Source: Paracoccus haematequi
GTDB lineage: Bacteria > Pseudomonadota > Alphaproteobacteria > Rhodobacterales > Rhodobacteraceae
Reading direction: 5' to 3'
Length of the DNA: 64,000 nt
NCBI RefSeq assembly: GCF_900631945.1
Contig: NZ_UZWE01000045.1
Coordinates: forward strand, 1 to 64,000
Within the stretch, counting starts at the first letter, position 1; every line of letters starts with the position of its first letter. A program made the translations under genes and the position numbers. The notes below the pieces were generated by a model. It did not search any database. It saw only the letters and a list, made by a program, of their open reading frames with translations, and was not told the origin of the DNA. Positions 45,472-54,844 of the stretch are shown here, in pieces.

Positions 45472-46743
45472 TCAGCTTTCGGCAAGCTGCGTGACCAGCA
45501 GCTTGTCGATCCGGCGGCCGTCCAGGTCCACCACCTCGATCTGCCAGCCGGACACGGCGATGCGCGCGCCGATGTCGGGCAGCACGCCCGCGCGGTCCAG
45601 CACCAGCCCGGCGACCGACTGATAGTCGCGGTCCTCGGGCAGCGAGATGCCGATCATCTCCGCGAATTCGTCGGCAGGCATCCAGCCCGCGACCAGCCAG
45701 CTGCCATCGTCGCGCTGGACGGCCTTGGGTTCGTCGTCGCCGGGTTCGGGGAAATCGCCCGCGATGGCCTCCAGCAGGTCCATCGCGGTGACGACGCCTT
45801 CGAAATGGCCGTATTCGTCATAGACCAGCAGCATATGCGCCGGGCTGGCCTTCAATTCCTCGATCACGTTCAGCGCGGGCAGGCCCTCGCGGATCACCGG
45901 CACCTCTTGCACCAGGGGGCGCAGGTCGGTCACGTCCTCGGACAGCAGGTCGCGCAGGGTGATGACGCCGATGATGTCGTTGTCCGACCCGTCGCGCACC
46001 AGCAGGCGCGACCGGCGGCTGTCGCGGAACTTCTGCAAGACATCCGCCGCCGGGTCGCCGACATCGACCGTCTCGACCTCGTGGCGCGGCGTCATCAGGC
46101 CGCGGGCGGATCGGTCGGCGATGCGCATGACGCCTGCGATCATCTCGGTCTCGGCGGGTTCGATGACGCCCGCGGTGCGGGCCTCGGACAGCATGACGCG
46201 GATCTCCTCGTCCGAGATGCCGCGTTCGGATTCGCCTGATTGCCCCAGCAGCCGCAGGACGACGTTGCCCGACTTGTCCAGGATCCAGACGATCGGCGCC
46301 GCGATGCGCGAGATGAACAGGATCAGCGGCGCGATCCGGCTGGCGACCCCTTCGGGCGAACGCAGGGCGATCTGCTTGGGCACCAGTTCGCCGATGATCA
46401 GCGACAGATAGGTGATCAGAACGACCACGCCGCCGACGCCCAGGGCCTGGGCCAGGGCGGGCGACAAGCCGCTGTCGATCAGCGCCGTCGACAGCCGCGC
46501 GCCCAGGGTGGCGCCGGAAAAGGCGCCCGACAGCACGCCGACCAGGGTGATGCCGATCTGCACGCTGGACAGGAAGCGGCCGGGTTCGGCCCCCAGGTCC
46601 AGGGCAATGTCGGCGCCCCGGCTGCCTTCGGCGGCCATCACCTTCAGCCGCGCCGGGCGGGCCGAGACGATCGCCAGTTCCGACATGGCAAGGACGCCGT
46701 TGAACATCGTCAACAGCAGGACGATGAGAATTTCCAGAAGCAT
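45472..46743 (-). CDS. CNNM/CBS-domain HlyC/CorC-family protein
   Basis: This encodes 423 residues. The N-terminal CNNM membrane domain has about four helices (1-20, 55-80, 100-125 and 135-155). It is followed by two CBS domains (about 200-320; LMTPRHEVETVDV and EEL..SPAHMLLVYDEYGHFEGVVT in parts) and a C-terminal CorC_HlyC domain (about 340-415) with VAGWMPADEF and RDYQSVAGLVLD. Despite the old haemolysin name, such proteins are linked to Mg/Co efflux or membrane ion homeostasis. It is convergent with the permease, with a five-base gap. Confidence 0.88.
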   Translation of the reverse strand: MLLEILIVLLLTMFNGVLAMSELAIVSARPARLKVMAAEGSRGADIALDLGAEPGRFLSSVQIGITLVGVLSGAFSGATLGARLSTALIDSGLSPALAQALGVGGVVVLITYLSLIIGELVPKQIALRSPEGVASRIAPLILFISRIAAPIVWILDKSGNVVLRLLGQSGESERGISDEEIRVMLSEARTAGVIEPAETEMIAGVMRIADRSARGLMTPRHEVETVDVGDPAADVLQKFRDSRRSRLLVRDGSDNDIIGVITLRDLLSEDVTDLRPLVQEVPVIREGLPALNVIEELKASPAHMLLVYDEYGHFEGVVTAMDLLEAIAGDFPEPGDDEPKAVQRDDGSWLVAGWMPADEFAEMIGISLPEDRDYQSVAGLVLDRAGVLPDIGARIAVSGWQIEVVDLDGRRIDKLLVTQLAES

Positions 46744-46839
46744 CGGTTCACTTTGTCCAACAAGTCAGGCTTTCCGCAATCTGCACGAAGCGCGCGCCGG
46801 TGCAAAGGCATGAAGGCCGCCTGCGGGCCGGAATCGGCA

Positions 46840-46867
46840 GGCAAGGCGCCGTCGCGGGCGCCTTGCC
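46840..46867 (-). terminator. Hairpin after terC
   Basis: GGCAAGGCGCC (46840-46850) and GGCGCCTTGCC (46857-46867) form a perfect 11-bp stem with a six-base loop, 14 bases beyond the terC stop. No T-run follows on the minus strand; on the plus strand ATTTTT follows at 46872-46877. It may end terC transcription or block read-through from the other side. Confidence 0.5.
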
Positions 46868-46880
46868 AAGGGATTTTTAC

Positions 46881-47882
46881 TTATTTTCCCGTGCTGTGAG
46901 AGGTCAGCGGCTGGGGCTTGTCGCCGTTGGTTTTCCACAGCGAAAACAGGATGCCGGCGCCCAGGATCGCGAAGGTGATGCCCAGCGACCAGGTCGGCGG
47001 GAACTTTTCCCAGCCCATCAGGTCGGCGATGAAGATCTTGGACCCGATGAACACCAGCAGCAGCGACAGCGCGTATTTCAGATAGCTGAAGCGGTGCAGG
47101 ATCGCGGCCAGGGCGAAATACAGCGCCCGCAGGCCGAGGATCGCGAAGATGTTCGAGGTATAGACCAGATAGGGATCGGTCGTGATCGTGAACACCGCCG
47201 GGACCGAATCCACGGCAAAGACCAGATCGGCGATCTCGATCATCACCAGGGCCAGCAGCAGGGGGGTGGCATGGCGGACCAGCTTGCCCGTGCGGGAATC
47301 GGGCAGCTTCACGATGAACCTGTCGCCATGGAAGTCGTCGGTGACGTGGAAGCGGCGGCGCATGAACTGCACCAGCTTGTTGTCGTGCAGGTCGTGGTCG
47401 CCTTCCTTGGCGAACAGCATCTTGATGCCGGTGAACACCAGAAACAGCGCGAACAGATACAGCACCCAGTGATAGTTCTCGACGATGGTCGCGCCCAGGC
47501 CGATCATGATGCCGCGCAGCACGATCACCCCCAGGATGCCCCAGAACAGCACCCGGTGCTGGTATTCGCGGGGCACGGCGAAAAAGCCGAAGATCAGCGC
47601 GATGACGAAGATATTGTCCATTGCCAGGGTCTTTTCGACCACGAAGGCGGTCAGGTACTGGGCGGTCGCCTCGGTCCCCATCTGCCAATAGACGAAGCCC
47701 GAAAAGCCCAGGCCCAGGACGATATACATCGCCGACATGCGCAAGCTTTCCGCGACGCCGATTTCGTGATTGTCCTTGTGAAGCACGCCCAGGTCGAACG
47801 CCAGAAGCGCCACGACCAGGGTCAGGAACAGCAGCCACATCCACAGCGGCTTGCCCATGACCAGAAGTAACAGAATTTCCAT
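46881..47882 (-). CDS. TerC-family integral membrane protein (Alx-like)
   Basis: This encodes 333 residues with about nine helices. TerC hallmarks are AFDLGVLHKDNHEIGVAESL (Asp in TM2), EKTLAMDNIFVIALIFGFF with the acidic NIF motif, and the second repeat MIEIADLVFAVDSVPAVFTITTDP (all read in parts). These acidic intramembrane motifs are associated with manganese export or metalation of exported proteins. The start at 47882 is preceded by a weak GAGGG; the open frame upstream is low-complexity. The 5' region contains a hairpin (47944) but no recognisable yybP-ykoY motif. Confidence 0.87.
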   Translation of the reverse strand: MEILLLLVMGKPLWMWLLFLTLVVALLAFDLGVLHKDNHEIGVAESLRMSAMYIVLGLGFSGFVYWQMGTEATAQYLTAFVVEKTLAMDNIFVIALIFGFFAVPREYQHRVLFWGILGVIVLRGIMIGLGATIVENYHWVLYLFALFLVFTGIKMLFAKEGDHDLHDNKLVQFMRRRFHVTDDFHGDRFIVKLPDSRTGKLVRHATPLLLALVMIEIADLVFAVDSVPAVFTITTDPYLVYTSNIFAILGLRALYFALAAILHRFSYLKYALSLLLVFIGSKIFIADLMGWEKFPPTWSLGITFAILGAGILFSLWKTNGDKPQPLTSHSTGK

Positions 47883-47943
47883 CTTGCCCTCATCGTTGCT
47901 GTAGTGCTTCGATGCCAGGGGCTTCGCCGGGACAGGGCCACTT

Positions 47944-47964
47944 GCATCGAGGCACGCTCGATGC
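47944..47964 (-). promoter_or_regulatory. 5'-region hairpin upstream of terC
   Basis: GCATCGAG (47944-47951) and CTCGATGC (47957-47964) are perfect 8-bp arms around five bases, 62 bp before the terC start. The region between the divergent terC and epimerase genes is 251 bp. The hairpin could influence terC expression, but its role is unproven and no known riboswitch motif is visible. Confidence 0.4.
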
Positions 47965-48133
47965 GGTTCCGACATCACGACATTGCTGTCGCCAGAGGGG
48001 CCCGGTTCCGCTGGGGAAACAGGTGGCGCAGCCCGGCGCGGATTGCAAGGGGCCGACCTTGAAATTCCTTGCAAGTCGCTGTGGCAAAGGAAAACTTTTG
48101 CGCAGACATGCGCCGGTGCAAGGGGGATCAAAG

Positions 48134-49369
48134 GTGGAACAGGCGCGGCTTGGCGGGGATCGTCGACCCTGGCTGCACGATTCGGCGCACCGGGCCTATC
48201 TGGCGGACGACGCGCGCCGGTCGCTGGATTTCTTCGATGCAAGCGCCGGGCCGAAGGGCGGGCTGGTCCCGCTGGACAACGCGGGCCGCCTCCTGCCGGG
48301 GGGGCTTCAGGAACTGCATGCGACGACGCGGCTGGTCCATTCCTATGGCTTGGGCCAACTGGCGGGACGGCCCGACCGGGCGGGCATCGTCGACCGGGGG
48401 ATGGCGGCGCTGTGGCGCGGGCATCGCGACGGCCGTCACGGCGGCTATGTCTGGGCGCTGTCCGGCGGGGCGATGGCGGACGGCACCAAGCTGGCTTACG
48501 GCCATGTCTTCGTGCTGCTGGCGGCCTCGACCGCCAAGCTGGCGGGCCATCCCGATGCCGACCGGCTGCTGGACGACATCGCGCAGGTGCTGGAGGATCG
48601 CTTCTGGGACGCCGATGCGGGGCTGTTCCGCGACGAATTCACCCGCGACTGGCAGCCGTTTTCCACCTATCGCGGCATGAACGCCAACATGCACGGGGTC
48701 GAGGCGCTGCTGGCCGCGCATGAGGCGACGGGCGACAGCGAATACCTGCGCCGCGCGGGCGGCATCCTGAAGTTCTTCATCGCGGGCCAGGCGGCGGCGC
48801 ATGGCTGGCGCATCCCGGAACATTACGATGCCGATTGGCGCCCCGATCCGGGGTATGAGGGCAATCCGATGTTCCGCCCGGCGGGCACCACCCCCGGCCA
48901 TTCGTTCGAGATGGCGCGCCTGCTTCTGCAATATTGGGATCTGGCGGGGCGGCCCGATCCGGACGCGCCCCGGCAGGCCCGGCTGCTGGTCGAAACGGCG
49001 CTGTCCGACGCCTGGATGGGACAGGGCGGGCTGGCCTATACGCTGGGCGCGGATGGCACGGTGGCGCGCCCGGACCGATACTGGTGGCCCGTGACCGAGG
49101 CGATCGGCGCGCTTGCCGCGCTGATCAAGCTGGACCCATGCCCCGAGGACGAGGACTGGTATCGCCGGTTATGGCGCTTTGCGGACGACGCCCTGATCGA
49201 CCACGACCGGGGAGGCTGGTTCCCCGAACCGGGCGGACCCGTTGCCGCGGGGCAGTTCCAGGGCAAGCCCGATATCTATCACGCCTTGCAGGCCGATCTG
49301 TTCCCGCTGGCGCCCGGCCTGTCGCGCCTTTCCGCCGCCTTGGCGCAAACCGTGCCGCTGAAGGCCTGA
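48134..49369 (+). CDS. AGE-family sugar 2-epimerase/isomerase
   Basis: This encodes 411 residues with an (alpha/alpha)6-barrel of the N-acylglucosamine 2-epimerase family (YihS, cellobiose 2-epimerase, mannose isomerase). Conserved active-site blocks are GGYVWALSGG, KLAYGHVFVLLAAS with the catalytic His region, YRGMNANMHGVEALL, GHSFEMARLLLQ and RYWWPVTEAIGAL (in parts). It interconverts an aldose epimer or an aldose-ketose pair such as mannose/fructose; the exact sugar is not set by the sequence. It starts with GTG at 48134 behind AGGGGG. It is divergent from terC. Confidence 0.85.
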   Translation: MEQARLGGDRRPWLHDSAHRAYLADDARRSLDFFDASAGPKGGLVPLDNAGRLLPGGLQELHATTRLVHSYGLGQLAGRPDRAGIVDRGMAALWRGHRDGRHGGYVWALSGGAMADGTKLAYGHVFVLLAASTAKLAGHPDADRLLDDIAQVLEDRFWDADAGLFRDEFTRDWQPFSTYRGMNANMHGVEALLAAHEATGDSEYLRRAGGILKFFIAGQAAAHGWRIPEHYDADWRPDPGYEGNPMFRPAGTTPGHSFEMARLLLQYWDLAGRPDPDAPRQARLLVETALSDAWMGQGGLAYTLGADGTVARPDRYWWPVTEAIGALAALIKLDPCPEDEDWYRRLWRFADDALIDHDRGGWFPEPGGPVAAGQFQGKPDIYHALQADLFPLAPGLSRLSAALAQTVPLKA

Positions 49370-49439
49370 TCCGGGGTGCATTTCTGACACAAGCGCCTAT
49401 CTAAGACCTCGAACGTACAGGGAGGGACAACACGAACCG

Positions 49440-50858
49440 ATGGTTCAGAATGACGGCTTCGCGGGTCCGATCCTGCATTTCCGGGGCTGCGATGGCGATG
49501 GCTTGCGCCTGGCTGCGATTTCGGTCCGGCCCGAGGCGGCGCCCCCGCCGGGCGCGCTGACGACCTCGGCCGGGGCGGTCGCGCCGTTGCTGCTGGCGCG
49601 GGTGGCGGGGCTGTCGGTCTGGCGGCACGATTTCGTTCTGGCTGCAGGCGAGGCCGGATACAGCCTGGACGGGCGCGATCATCCGGTGGAGACCTGTCTG
49701 GACGGCGACATCCGCATCGCCTTCGTGTCCTGCAACGGAGAGGAGAACGGCGATCTGGACCGCGACGGGTCCGAGCGCAACCGGATGTGGGCGCGGCTGG
49801 CCCAGGATCACGCCCGTGCGCCCTTCGCCCTGCTGCTGCAAGGCGGGGACCAGATCTATGCGGACGAGGCGACCCACGGCCACCCCCTGTCCGAGGGCTG
49901 GCCCGACGATGTTCCCGATGACCCCGTCCCGGCCGATCTGGAGAGCCTGACCCGCCATCTGGAGGCGAAGTTCGCCCAGCGTTACCTGATGGTGCTGGCG
50001 GCCGAGGGCTGTGCCGACCTGTTCGCCAGCCTGCCCTCTCTGTCGGTCTGGGACGATCACGACATTTGCGACGGGTGGGGGTCGCTGCCCGAAAGCCGCA
50101 CGGCCTCGGCGGTGGGGCAGGTGCTGTTTTCGGTGGCGCGGCGGATGTATCTGCTGTTCCAGCACGGCGCGACGGATGCCGACGTGCCGGCGCTGTTCAT
50201 GGACCCCACCGGCAGCAACCTGGGCTGGCGGCGCGACCTGCCGGGGGTGACGCTGTTCGCCCCGGACCTGCGGTCGGAACGCCACCGCCGCCGGGTGATG
50301 GGCGATGCGGGCTGGACGGCGGTCGAATCGCTGCGGCCCTCGGGCGATCACGTCTTCATGGTGTCCAGCGTCCCGCTGTTGGGGCCGCGCCTGTCGCTGC
50401 TGGAATCGCTGATGATGGCGGTCCCCCGGATGCAGCATTACGAGGACGACCTGCGCGACCAATGGCAAAGCCACGCCCATCGCGACGAATGGCGGCGGAT
50501 GCTGGGCCAGATCCTGCGGATGCGGCAGGCGGCCCCGGTCACGGTCCTGTCGGGCGAAATCCACCTGGCCACGCGGGCCGAGATGGGACCGGAGGACACG
50601 AAGATCCACCAGCTTGTCGCCTCTGGCATCTCGCATCGCGCGCCGCCGCGCGCCTATGCCCGCGCGCTTGGGCTGTTCGCGGGGCTTGGCGATGCGCCCT
50701 TGCGGGGGCACCCCATCGCGATCCGGCCCCTGCCGGGCCAGAAGCACCGCTATGTCGCCGAACGCAATTTTCTAACGCTGGATCGCCGGGGCGGGCGATG
50801 GCAGGCGGTCTGGCATCTTGAGAACAGCGGCCTGACGCCGCCGCTGGCGCTGGACTAG
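49440..50858 (+). CDS. PhoD-like metallophosphatase
   Basis: This encodes 472 residues without a signal or Tat peptide, unlike secreted PhoD. Metal-binding blocks are FVSCNGEENGD, LLQGGDQIYADEA, SVWDDHDICDGWG and VLSGEIHLATRAEMG (in parts), consistent with the PhoD-like phosphodiesterase/phosphatase domain (Asp, Asn, His ligands). The N-terminal 90 residues form a beta-rich domain. Lack of a signal suggests a cytoplasmic phosphodiesterase; the substrate is unknown. A GGAGGGA site lies about 10 bases before the ATG. It ends convergently with the protease gene, overlapping by four bases. Confidence 0.85.
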   Translation: MVQNDGFAGPILHFRGCDGDGLRLAAISVRPEAAPPPGALTTSAGAVAPLLLARVAGLSVWRHDFVLAAGEAGYSLDGRDHPVETCLDGDIRIAFVSCNGEENGDLDRDGSERNRMWARLAQDHARAPFALLLQGGDQIYADEATHGHPLSEGWPDDVPDDPVPADLESLTRHLEAKFAQRYLMVLAAEGCADLFASLPSLSVWDDHDICDGWGSLPESRTASAVGQVLFSVARRMYLLFQHGATDADVPALFMDPTGSNLGWRRDLPGVTLFAPDLRSERHRRRVMGDAGWTAVESLRPSGDHVFMVSSVPLLGPRLSLLESLMMAVPRMQHYEDDLRDQWQSHAHRDEWRRMLGQILRMRQAAPVTVLSGEIHLATRAEMGPEDTKIHQLVASGISHRAPPRAYARALGLFAGLGDAPLRGHPIAIRPLPGQKHRYVAERNFLTLDRRGGRWQAVWHLENSGLTPPLALD

Positions 50859-51424
50859 CGTTCCAGAACCAGCAGGTCGCCCTCGAAGCTGACGCGGGCG
50901 AAGGTGCGCAGATAGGACATGCCCAGCAGCGATCCGTCCAGGTCGGCGCCGATCACCCAGGCGCGGACATTGCGGTCCACGATGTCGCCGATGGCGATTT
51001 CCTTGATGGTGACCGGGGCGGTCTGGACCCTTCCGTTCGCGGTCATCGCCGTGCCGACATAGGCCAGCCCGTCGGGATCCAGCCCCACGCGCCGCGCATC
51101 CGCCGGGCCAAGCGCGATGGATGACGCGCCGGTATCGACCATGAAGCGCACCTCCTGCCCGTTCACCAGGGCGGTCAGGTGGAAATGGCCGTCGCGGCCC
51201 ACGGGAATTTCGATCCGGCCGCCGTCCAGCACCTGCTGGCGCGGGGCGGTGCCGTCCAGATACCAGTTCGCGGCCAGCGTCGCGCCCGCGAAGATCACCG
51301 CCCACAGCATGATCTGGCGCAGCACCTGTCCGCCGCGTCCCGCCAGTTCGAAGATCATCGCGCCGCCGATCACCAGCAGAAGCAGGCCATAGTAGACAAG
51401 CTGCACGGTGTCGTCCCCGGTCAT
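50855..51424 (-). CDS. Membrane-anchored retropepsin-like aspartic protease (TIGR02281-type)
   Basis: This encodes 189 residues. Two N-terminal membrane helices (about 8-26 and 37-55) precede a clan AA aspartic protease domain in which FMVDTGASSIAL carries catalytic Asp97. The C-terminal LLGMSYLRTFARVSFEGDLLVLER segment closes the fold. Such single-domain proteases act as dimers, presumably in the periplasm. The ATG at 51424 shares four bases with the marC stop, so marC and this gene are one leftward operon. Natural substrates in Rhodobacteraceae are not known to me. Confidence 0.87.
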   Translation of the reverse strand: MTGDDTVQLVYYGLLLLVIGGAMIFELAGRGGQVLRQIMLWAVIFAGATLAANWYLDGTAPRQQVLDGGRIEIPVGRDGHFHLTALVNGQEVRFMVDTGASSIALGPADARRVGLDPDGLAYVGTAMTANGRVQTAPVTIKEIAIGDIVDRNVRAWVIGADLDGSLLGMSYLRTFARVSFEGDLLVLER

Positions 51425-52041
51425 CAGAACAACCCCGATCCCTTCAGCCCGTCGATCACGAACTGCACCGACAGCGCCGCCAGCAGCATCCCCAGCAGGC
51501 GCGTCACCACCATCACCCCGGTGCGCCCCAAGGCATGGGCCAGCGGCGTGGCGATCACGAACAGCGCCATGGCGATGGCCAGCACCGACAGCATCACCGC
51601 ATTCACCATGACCATGTGTCCGACGCCCGGCGATTCCCCCATCAGCAGGATCATCGAGGCCAGCGCCCCCGGACCCGCCAGCAGCGGCATCGCCAGCGGA
51701 AAGACCGAAGGGTCGTGATGCAGCGGATCGGCCTCTCCCTGGTTCTCGCGCCGTTCGGTCCGGCGTTCGAACAGCATGTCCAGCGCGGTCAGGAACAGCA
51801 GCAGCCCCCCGGCGATGCGGAAGGCGGAAATCGAGATGCCGATGGCCCCCAGGATCGATTCGCCCGCGAAGCCGAAGATCATCATCAGGACGGCGGCGAT
51901 GGCCAGGGCGCGAAAGCCGATGCGGCGGCGCTGCGCGGCGCCCATGCCGGGCGTCAGCGCGATGAACACCGGCGCCAGACCGATCGGGTCGATCACCACG
52001 AACAGCGTGACGAAGGCGGTGACATACAGCGACAGGTCCAT
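51424..52041 (-). CDS. MarC-family integral membrane protein
   Basis: This encodes 205 residues with six predicted helices. MarC features are FVVIDPIGLAPVFIALTPG in TM1-2 and the repeated segment FPLAMPLLAGPGALASMILL (in parts). The MarC family was once linked to multiple antibiotic resistance, but its transport substrate is unresolved. It is transcribed leftward and overlaps the protease gene. The divergent neighbour is the tatABC operon, 204 bp away. Confidence 0.85.
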   Translation of the reverse strand: MDLSLYVTAFVTLFVVIDPIGLAPVFIALTPGMGAAQRRRIGFRALAIAAVLMMIFGFAGESILGAIGISISAFRIAGGLLLFLTALDMLFERRTERRENQGEADPLHHDPSVFPLAMPLLAGPGALASMILLMGESPGVGHMVMVNAVMLSVLAIAMALFVIATPLAHALGRTGVMVVTRLLGMLLAALSVQFVIDGLKGSGLF

Positions 52042-52245
52042 TCCGTCTTATGGCCCGCACGCCCGGCCCTGCCAAGCCGGGCGGCCGGGGGCAGGGCTTT
52101 CAAAATACCGTCAGTTTGTCGCAGATTAATGACGAGCGCCCCGAATCATGGCAGTTGGGGTTTCGCTGCGGAGGCTAAGGCCCTATATTCCGCAGATTGG
52201 TTTTATCCCAGGTCACTGGCCTGACCCTGGAACTGGAGAACTGCA

Positions 52246-52509
52246 ATGCACGCACCGTCCCCCATGGCACTGCTCGTCATCGCCATCGTGGTCCTGGTCC
52301 TGTTCGGCCGCGGCAAGGTATCCTCGCTGATGGGCGAATTCGGCAAGGGCATCACCGCCTTCAAGAAGGGCATCAACGACGGCAACGCCGAAACGAACGC
52401 CGAACGCAACGCCGCCCTGGACAAGCCCGTCCAGCCCACCACCCCCGTCCAGCCCGTGCCCGGCGCCGAGGCGCGCGACGTCACCCCGCAAAACGAACCC
52501 CGCGTCTGA
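52246..52509 (+). CDS. tatA: Twin-arginine translocase subunit TatA
   Basis: This encodes 87 residues. A short N-terminal transmembrane helix ([19 protein letters not shown]) is followed by the FG hinge and amphipathic helix ([20 protein letters not shown]), the TatA hallmark, then a Pro-rich tail. With TatB and TatC it exports folded proteins carrying RR signal peptides; TatA oligomers form the pore. The ATG at 52246 has a GGAG site; an internal ATG at 52264 also fits. It is first gene of the tat operon. Confidence 0.93.
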   Translation: MHAPSPMALLVIAIVVLVLFGRGKVSSLMGEFGKGITAFKKGINDGNAETNAERNAALDKPVQPTTPVQPVPGAEARDVTPQNEPRV

Positions 52510-52536
52510 TCCCGCGACCGGGACAGGGGTTCCAGA

Positions 52537-53052
52537 ATGCTTGATGTCGGGTGGAGCGAACTGCTGCTGATCGGTGTTGTCGCGCTGATCGTCATCGGTC
52601 CCGAGGATTTGCCGAAGCTGTTTCACACGCTGGGCCGGATCACGGCGCGGGCGCGGTCCATGGCGCGCGAATTCACAAGCGCGATGGAGGATGCCGCCAA
52701 GGGCAGCGGCATCAATGACGTGACCAAGGATATCAGGGACTTGAAGAACCTGACCTCGAAAAAGTCTCTGGGCCTTGACGCCCTGGACCGCGCCGCGACC
52801 CGGTTCGAGCAATGGGATCCCAAGGCCAGCCTGGACAAATCGACCCGCGCCACGCCCGACCCGGCGGCGCCCGCCGCGCCGGTCGACACGCCACCTGCCG
52901 ATACACGCCCCATGGACGCGCCGCCGGTGCCTGCCGCCTTGCAGGCCGCGAACGAACCCGCCGCCGCCCCGATCCCGGCCCCGATGGCTGCGGCGAACGA
53001 CAGCCCGCGCCGCATCGCCGGTGTCCGTCGTTCGGACATGAAGGACCATTAA
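52537..53052 (+). CDS. tatB: Twin-arginine translocase subunit TatB
   Basis: This encodes 171 residues. The TM helix (WSELLLIGVVALIVIGPEDLP) carries the conserved Glu and GPEDLP hinge of TatB, followed by an amphipathic helix (RITARARSMAREFTSAME). The remaining 100 residues are Pro/Ala-rich and probably disordered. TatB hands Tat substrates to TatC. It lies 27 bp after tatA, and its TAA abuts the GTG of tatC. Confidence 0.93.
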   Translation: MLDVGWSELLLIGVVALIVIGPEDLPKLFHTLGRITARARSMAREFTSAMEDAAKGSGINDVTKDIRDLKNLTSKKSLGLDALDRAATRFEQWDPKASLDKSTRATPDPAAPAAPVDTPPADTRPMDAPPVPAALQAANEPAAAPIPAPMAAANDSPRRIAGVRRSDMKDH

Positions 53053-53904
53053 GTGTCATCGCAAAACCTCGATGAGCTGGATGACAGCTCGGCCCCGCTG
53101 ATCGAGCATCTCAAGGAACTGCGCACCCGTCTGGTCTGGTCGGCCCTGGCCTTCGTGGTGGCGATGATCCTGTGTTATCTGGTCTGGAATCCGATCTACA
53201 ACTTCCTGACCCGGCCGATCTGCGCCGCGCTGGAAGATCGCGGCCAGGAATGCGGGCTGATCCTGCTGAAATTGCAGGAAGGCTTTACCGTCGCCATCCG
53301 CATCTCGTTCTTCGGCGGCTTCATCCTGGCCTTTCCGGTGATCGGCTATCAGTTGTGGCGCTTCATCGCGCCCGGCCTGTATCGCAGCGAAAAGCGGGCC
53401 TTCCTGCCGTTCCTGGTGGCCTCGCCGGTGATGTTCGGCCTGGGGGCGGCCTTCGCCTATTACGTCATCCTGCCGATGGTGTTCTCGTTCTTCCTGGGCT
53501 TCCAGCAGGGGCCGCTGGCGCTGCCCGACGATCCCGCGGGGGCGGCGGCCGGGAACAGCCACCTGGCCGGGATCGTCTTCCAGGGGTCGGTCAGCGAATA
53601 CCTGAACCTGACGACGCGCTTCATCCTGGCCTTCGGGCTGTCCTTCCAGTTGCCCGTGGCCCTGGCGCTGATGGGCCGGGCCGGGCTGGTCTCGGCCGAG
53701 ACGCTGGCCAGCACGCGCCGTTACGCGGTGATCATCATCCTGACCCTGGCGGCCTGCCTGACGCCGCCGGATGTGGGCAGCCAGCTTGTGCTGTTCTCGG
53801 TCATCTACGGGCTTTACGAGATTTCGATCCAGATCGTCCGGCGCATCGAAAAGACGCGCGAAAAGGAACTGCGTGCCCAAGGATTGTGGGACGAGGACGC
53901 CTGA
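53053..53904 (+). CDS. tatC: Twin-arginine translocase subunit TatC
   Basis: This encodes 283 residues with six membrane helices. The N-terminal [12 protein letters not shown] is the TatC signature used in signal peptide recognition. [23 protein letters not shown] and KRAFLPFL follow, and [10 protein letters not shown]-like TM segments ([21 protein letters not shown] in parts) complete the fold. The start is GTG directly after the tatB stop. Its stop overlaps the DUF815 gene start (TGATG). TatC recruits RR signal peptides at the inner membrane. Confidence 0.93.
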   Translation: MSSQNLDELDDSSAPLIEHLKELRTRLVWSALAFVVAMILCYLVWNPIYNFLTRPICAALEDRGQECGLILLKLQEGFTVAIRISFFGGFILAFPVIGYQLWRFIAPGLYRSEKRAFLPFLVASPVMFGLGAAFAYYVILPMVFSFFLGFQQGPLALPDDPAGAAAGNSHLAGIVFQGSVSEYLNLTTRFILAFGLSFQLPVALALMGRAGLVSAETLASTRRYAVIIILTLAACLTPPDVGSQLVLFSVIYGLYEISIQIVRRIEKTREKELRAQGLWDEDA

Positions 53905-54743
53905 TGTCCGACGACCTGCGCCGAATCGCCGAGGCGTTGGAGCGCCTTGCCCCGCCGCCCATTCCCGCGCCCAGCTTTGCCGAGGCGGATGCCTATGTCT
54001 GGCATCCCGATCCCGACCGGCTGGAACCCGTGGCCACCGTGGCCCGCGTCGATCTGGTGCAGCTGATCGGCATCGACCGGGCCAAGCAGATCCTGCTGGA
54101 CAACACGCTGCAATTCGCGCGCGGCTTCGGCGCGAACAACGCCCTGCTGTGGGGCGCGCGGGGGATGGGCAAGTCATCGCTGGTCAAGGCCGTCCATGCC
54201 GAGGCCGTGGCCCAGGGCCTGCCCCTGGTGCTGGTGGAAATCGCCCGCGACGACCTGGGATCGGTGGGACGGCTGCTGGCGATCCTGGGTCAGGCCAGGG
54301 ACAAGCGGTTCCTGCTGTTTTCGGACGACCTGTCCTTCAGCCATGACGACACGCAGTACAAGTCGCTGAAGGCGGTCCTGGACGGCGGCATCAGCGGGCG
54401 TCCCGCGAACGTGATCCTGTACGCGACCTCGAACCGCCGCCACCTGATGCCCCGCGACATGATCGACAACGAACGCGCCACGGCCATCCATCCCGGCGAG
54501 GCGGTCGAGGAAAAGGTTTCCCTGTCGGACCGCTTCGGGCTGTGGCTGGGCTTCCATCCCTGTTCGCAGGACGAATACCTGGCGATGGTCCGGGCCTATT
54601 GCGACGCCTATGGCTTGGTCATCGACGCCGACAGCCTGCGGGCCGAGGCGATCGAATGGCAGGCAACCCGCGGCGGACGGTCGGGCCGGGTGGCCTGGCA
54701 GTTCTTCACCGATCTGGCAGGGCGTCACGGGGTGGCTGTCTAG
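53904..54743 (+). CDS. DUF815-family AAA-like ATPase
   Basis: This encodes 279 residues. The P-loop is GARGMGKSS (84-92) and Walker B is RFLLFSDDLSF (about 133-143). A sensor-like segment NVILYATSNRRHLMPRDM and DRFGLWLGFHPCSQDEYL follow, typical of DUF815 ATPases. The role is unknown; the family is widespread in Alphaproteobacteria. The start overlaps the tatC stop, so it is co-expressed with the translocase, and a link to folding or assembly of exported proteins is only a guess. Confidence 0.85.
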   Translation: MSDDLRRIAEALERLAPPPIPAPSFAEADAYVWHPDPDRLEPVATVARVDLVQLIGIDRAKQILLDNTLQFARGFGANNALLWGARGMGKSSLVKAVHAEAVAQGLPLVLVEIARDDLGSVGRLLAILGQARDKRFLLFSDDLSFSHDDTQYKSLKAVLDGGISGRPANVILYATSNRRHLMPRDMIDNERATAIHPGEAVEEKVSLSDRFGLWLGFHPCSQDEYLAMVRAYCDAYGLVIDADSLRAEAIEWQATRGGRSGRVAWQFFTDLAGRHGVAV

Positions 54744-54844
54744 GGTTTGATCCGCAGGTCTGGCTGGGCCGTCGCCCTCGCCCCGCGATACCCAGCCGGT
54801 CCAGGGCCGCTGGGCGCCCCGCCCGGAAACCGGCAGCGCCGACC

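Noticed and set aside
47883-48080. yybP-ykoY manganese riboswitch before terC
   Set aside because: The ordered conserved blocks are absent on the minus strand; a GGGGAAAC-like string is only on the plus strand.
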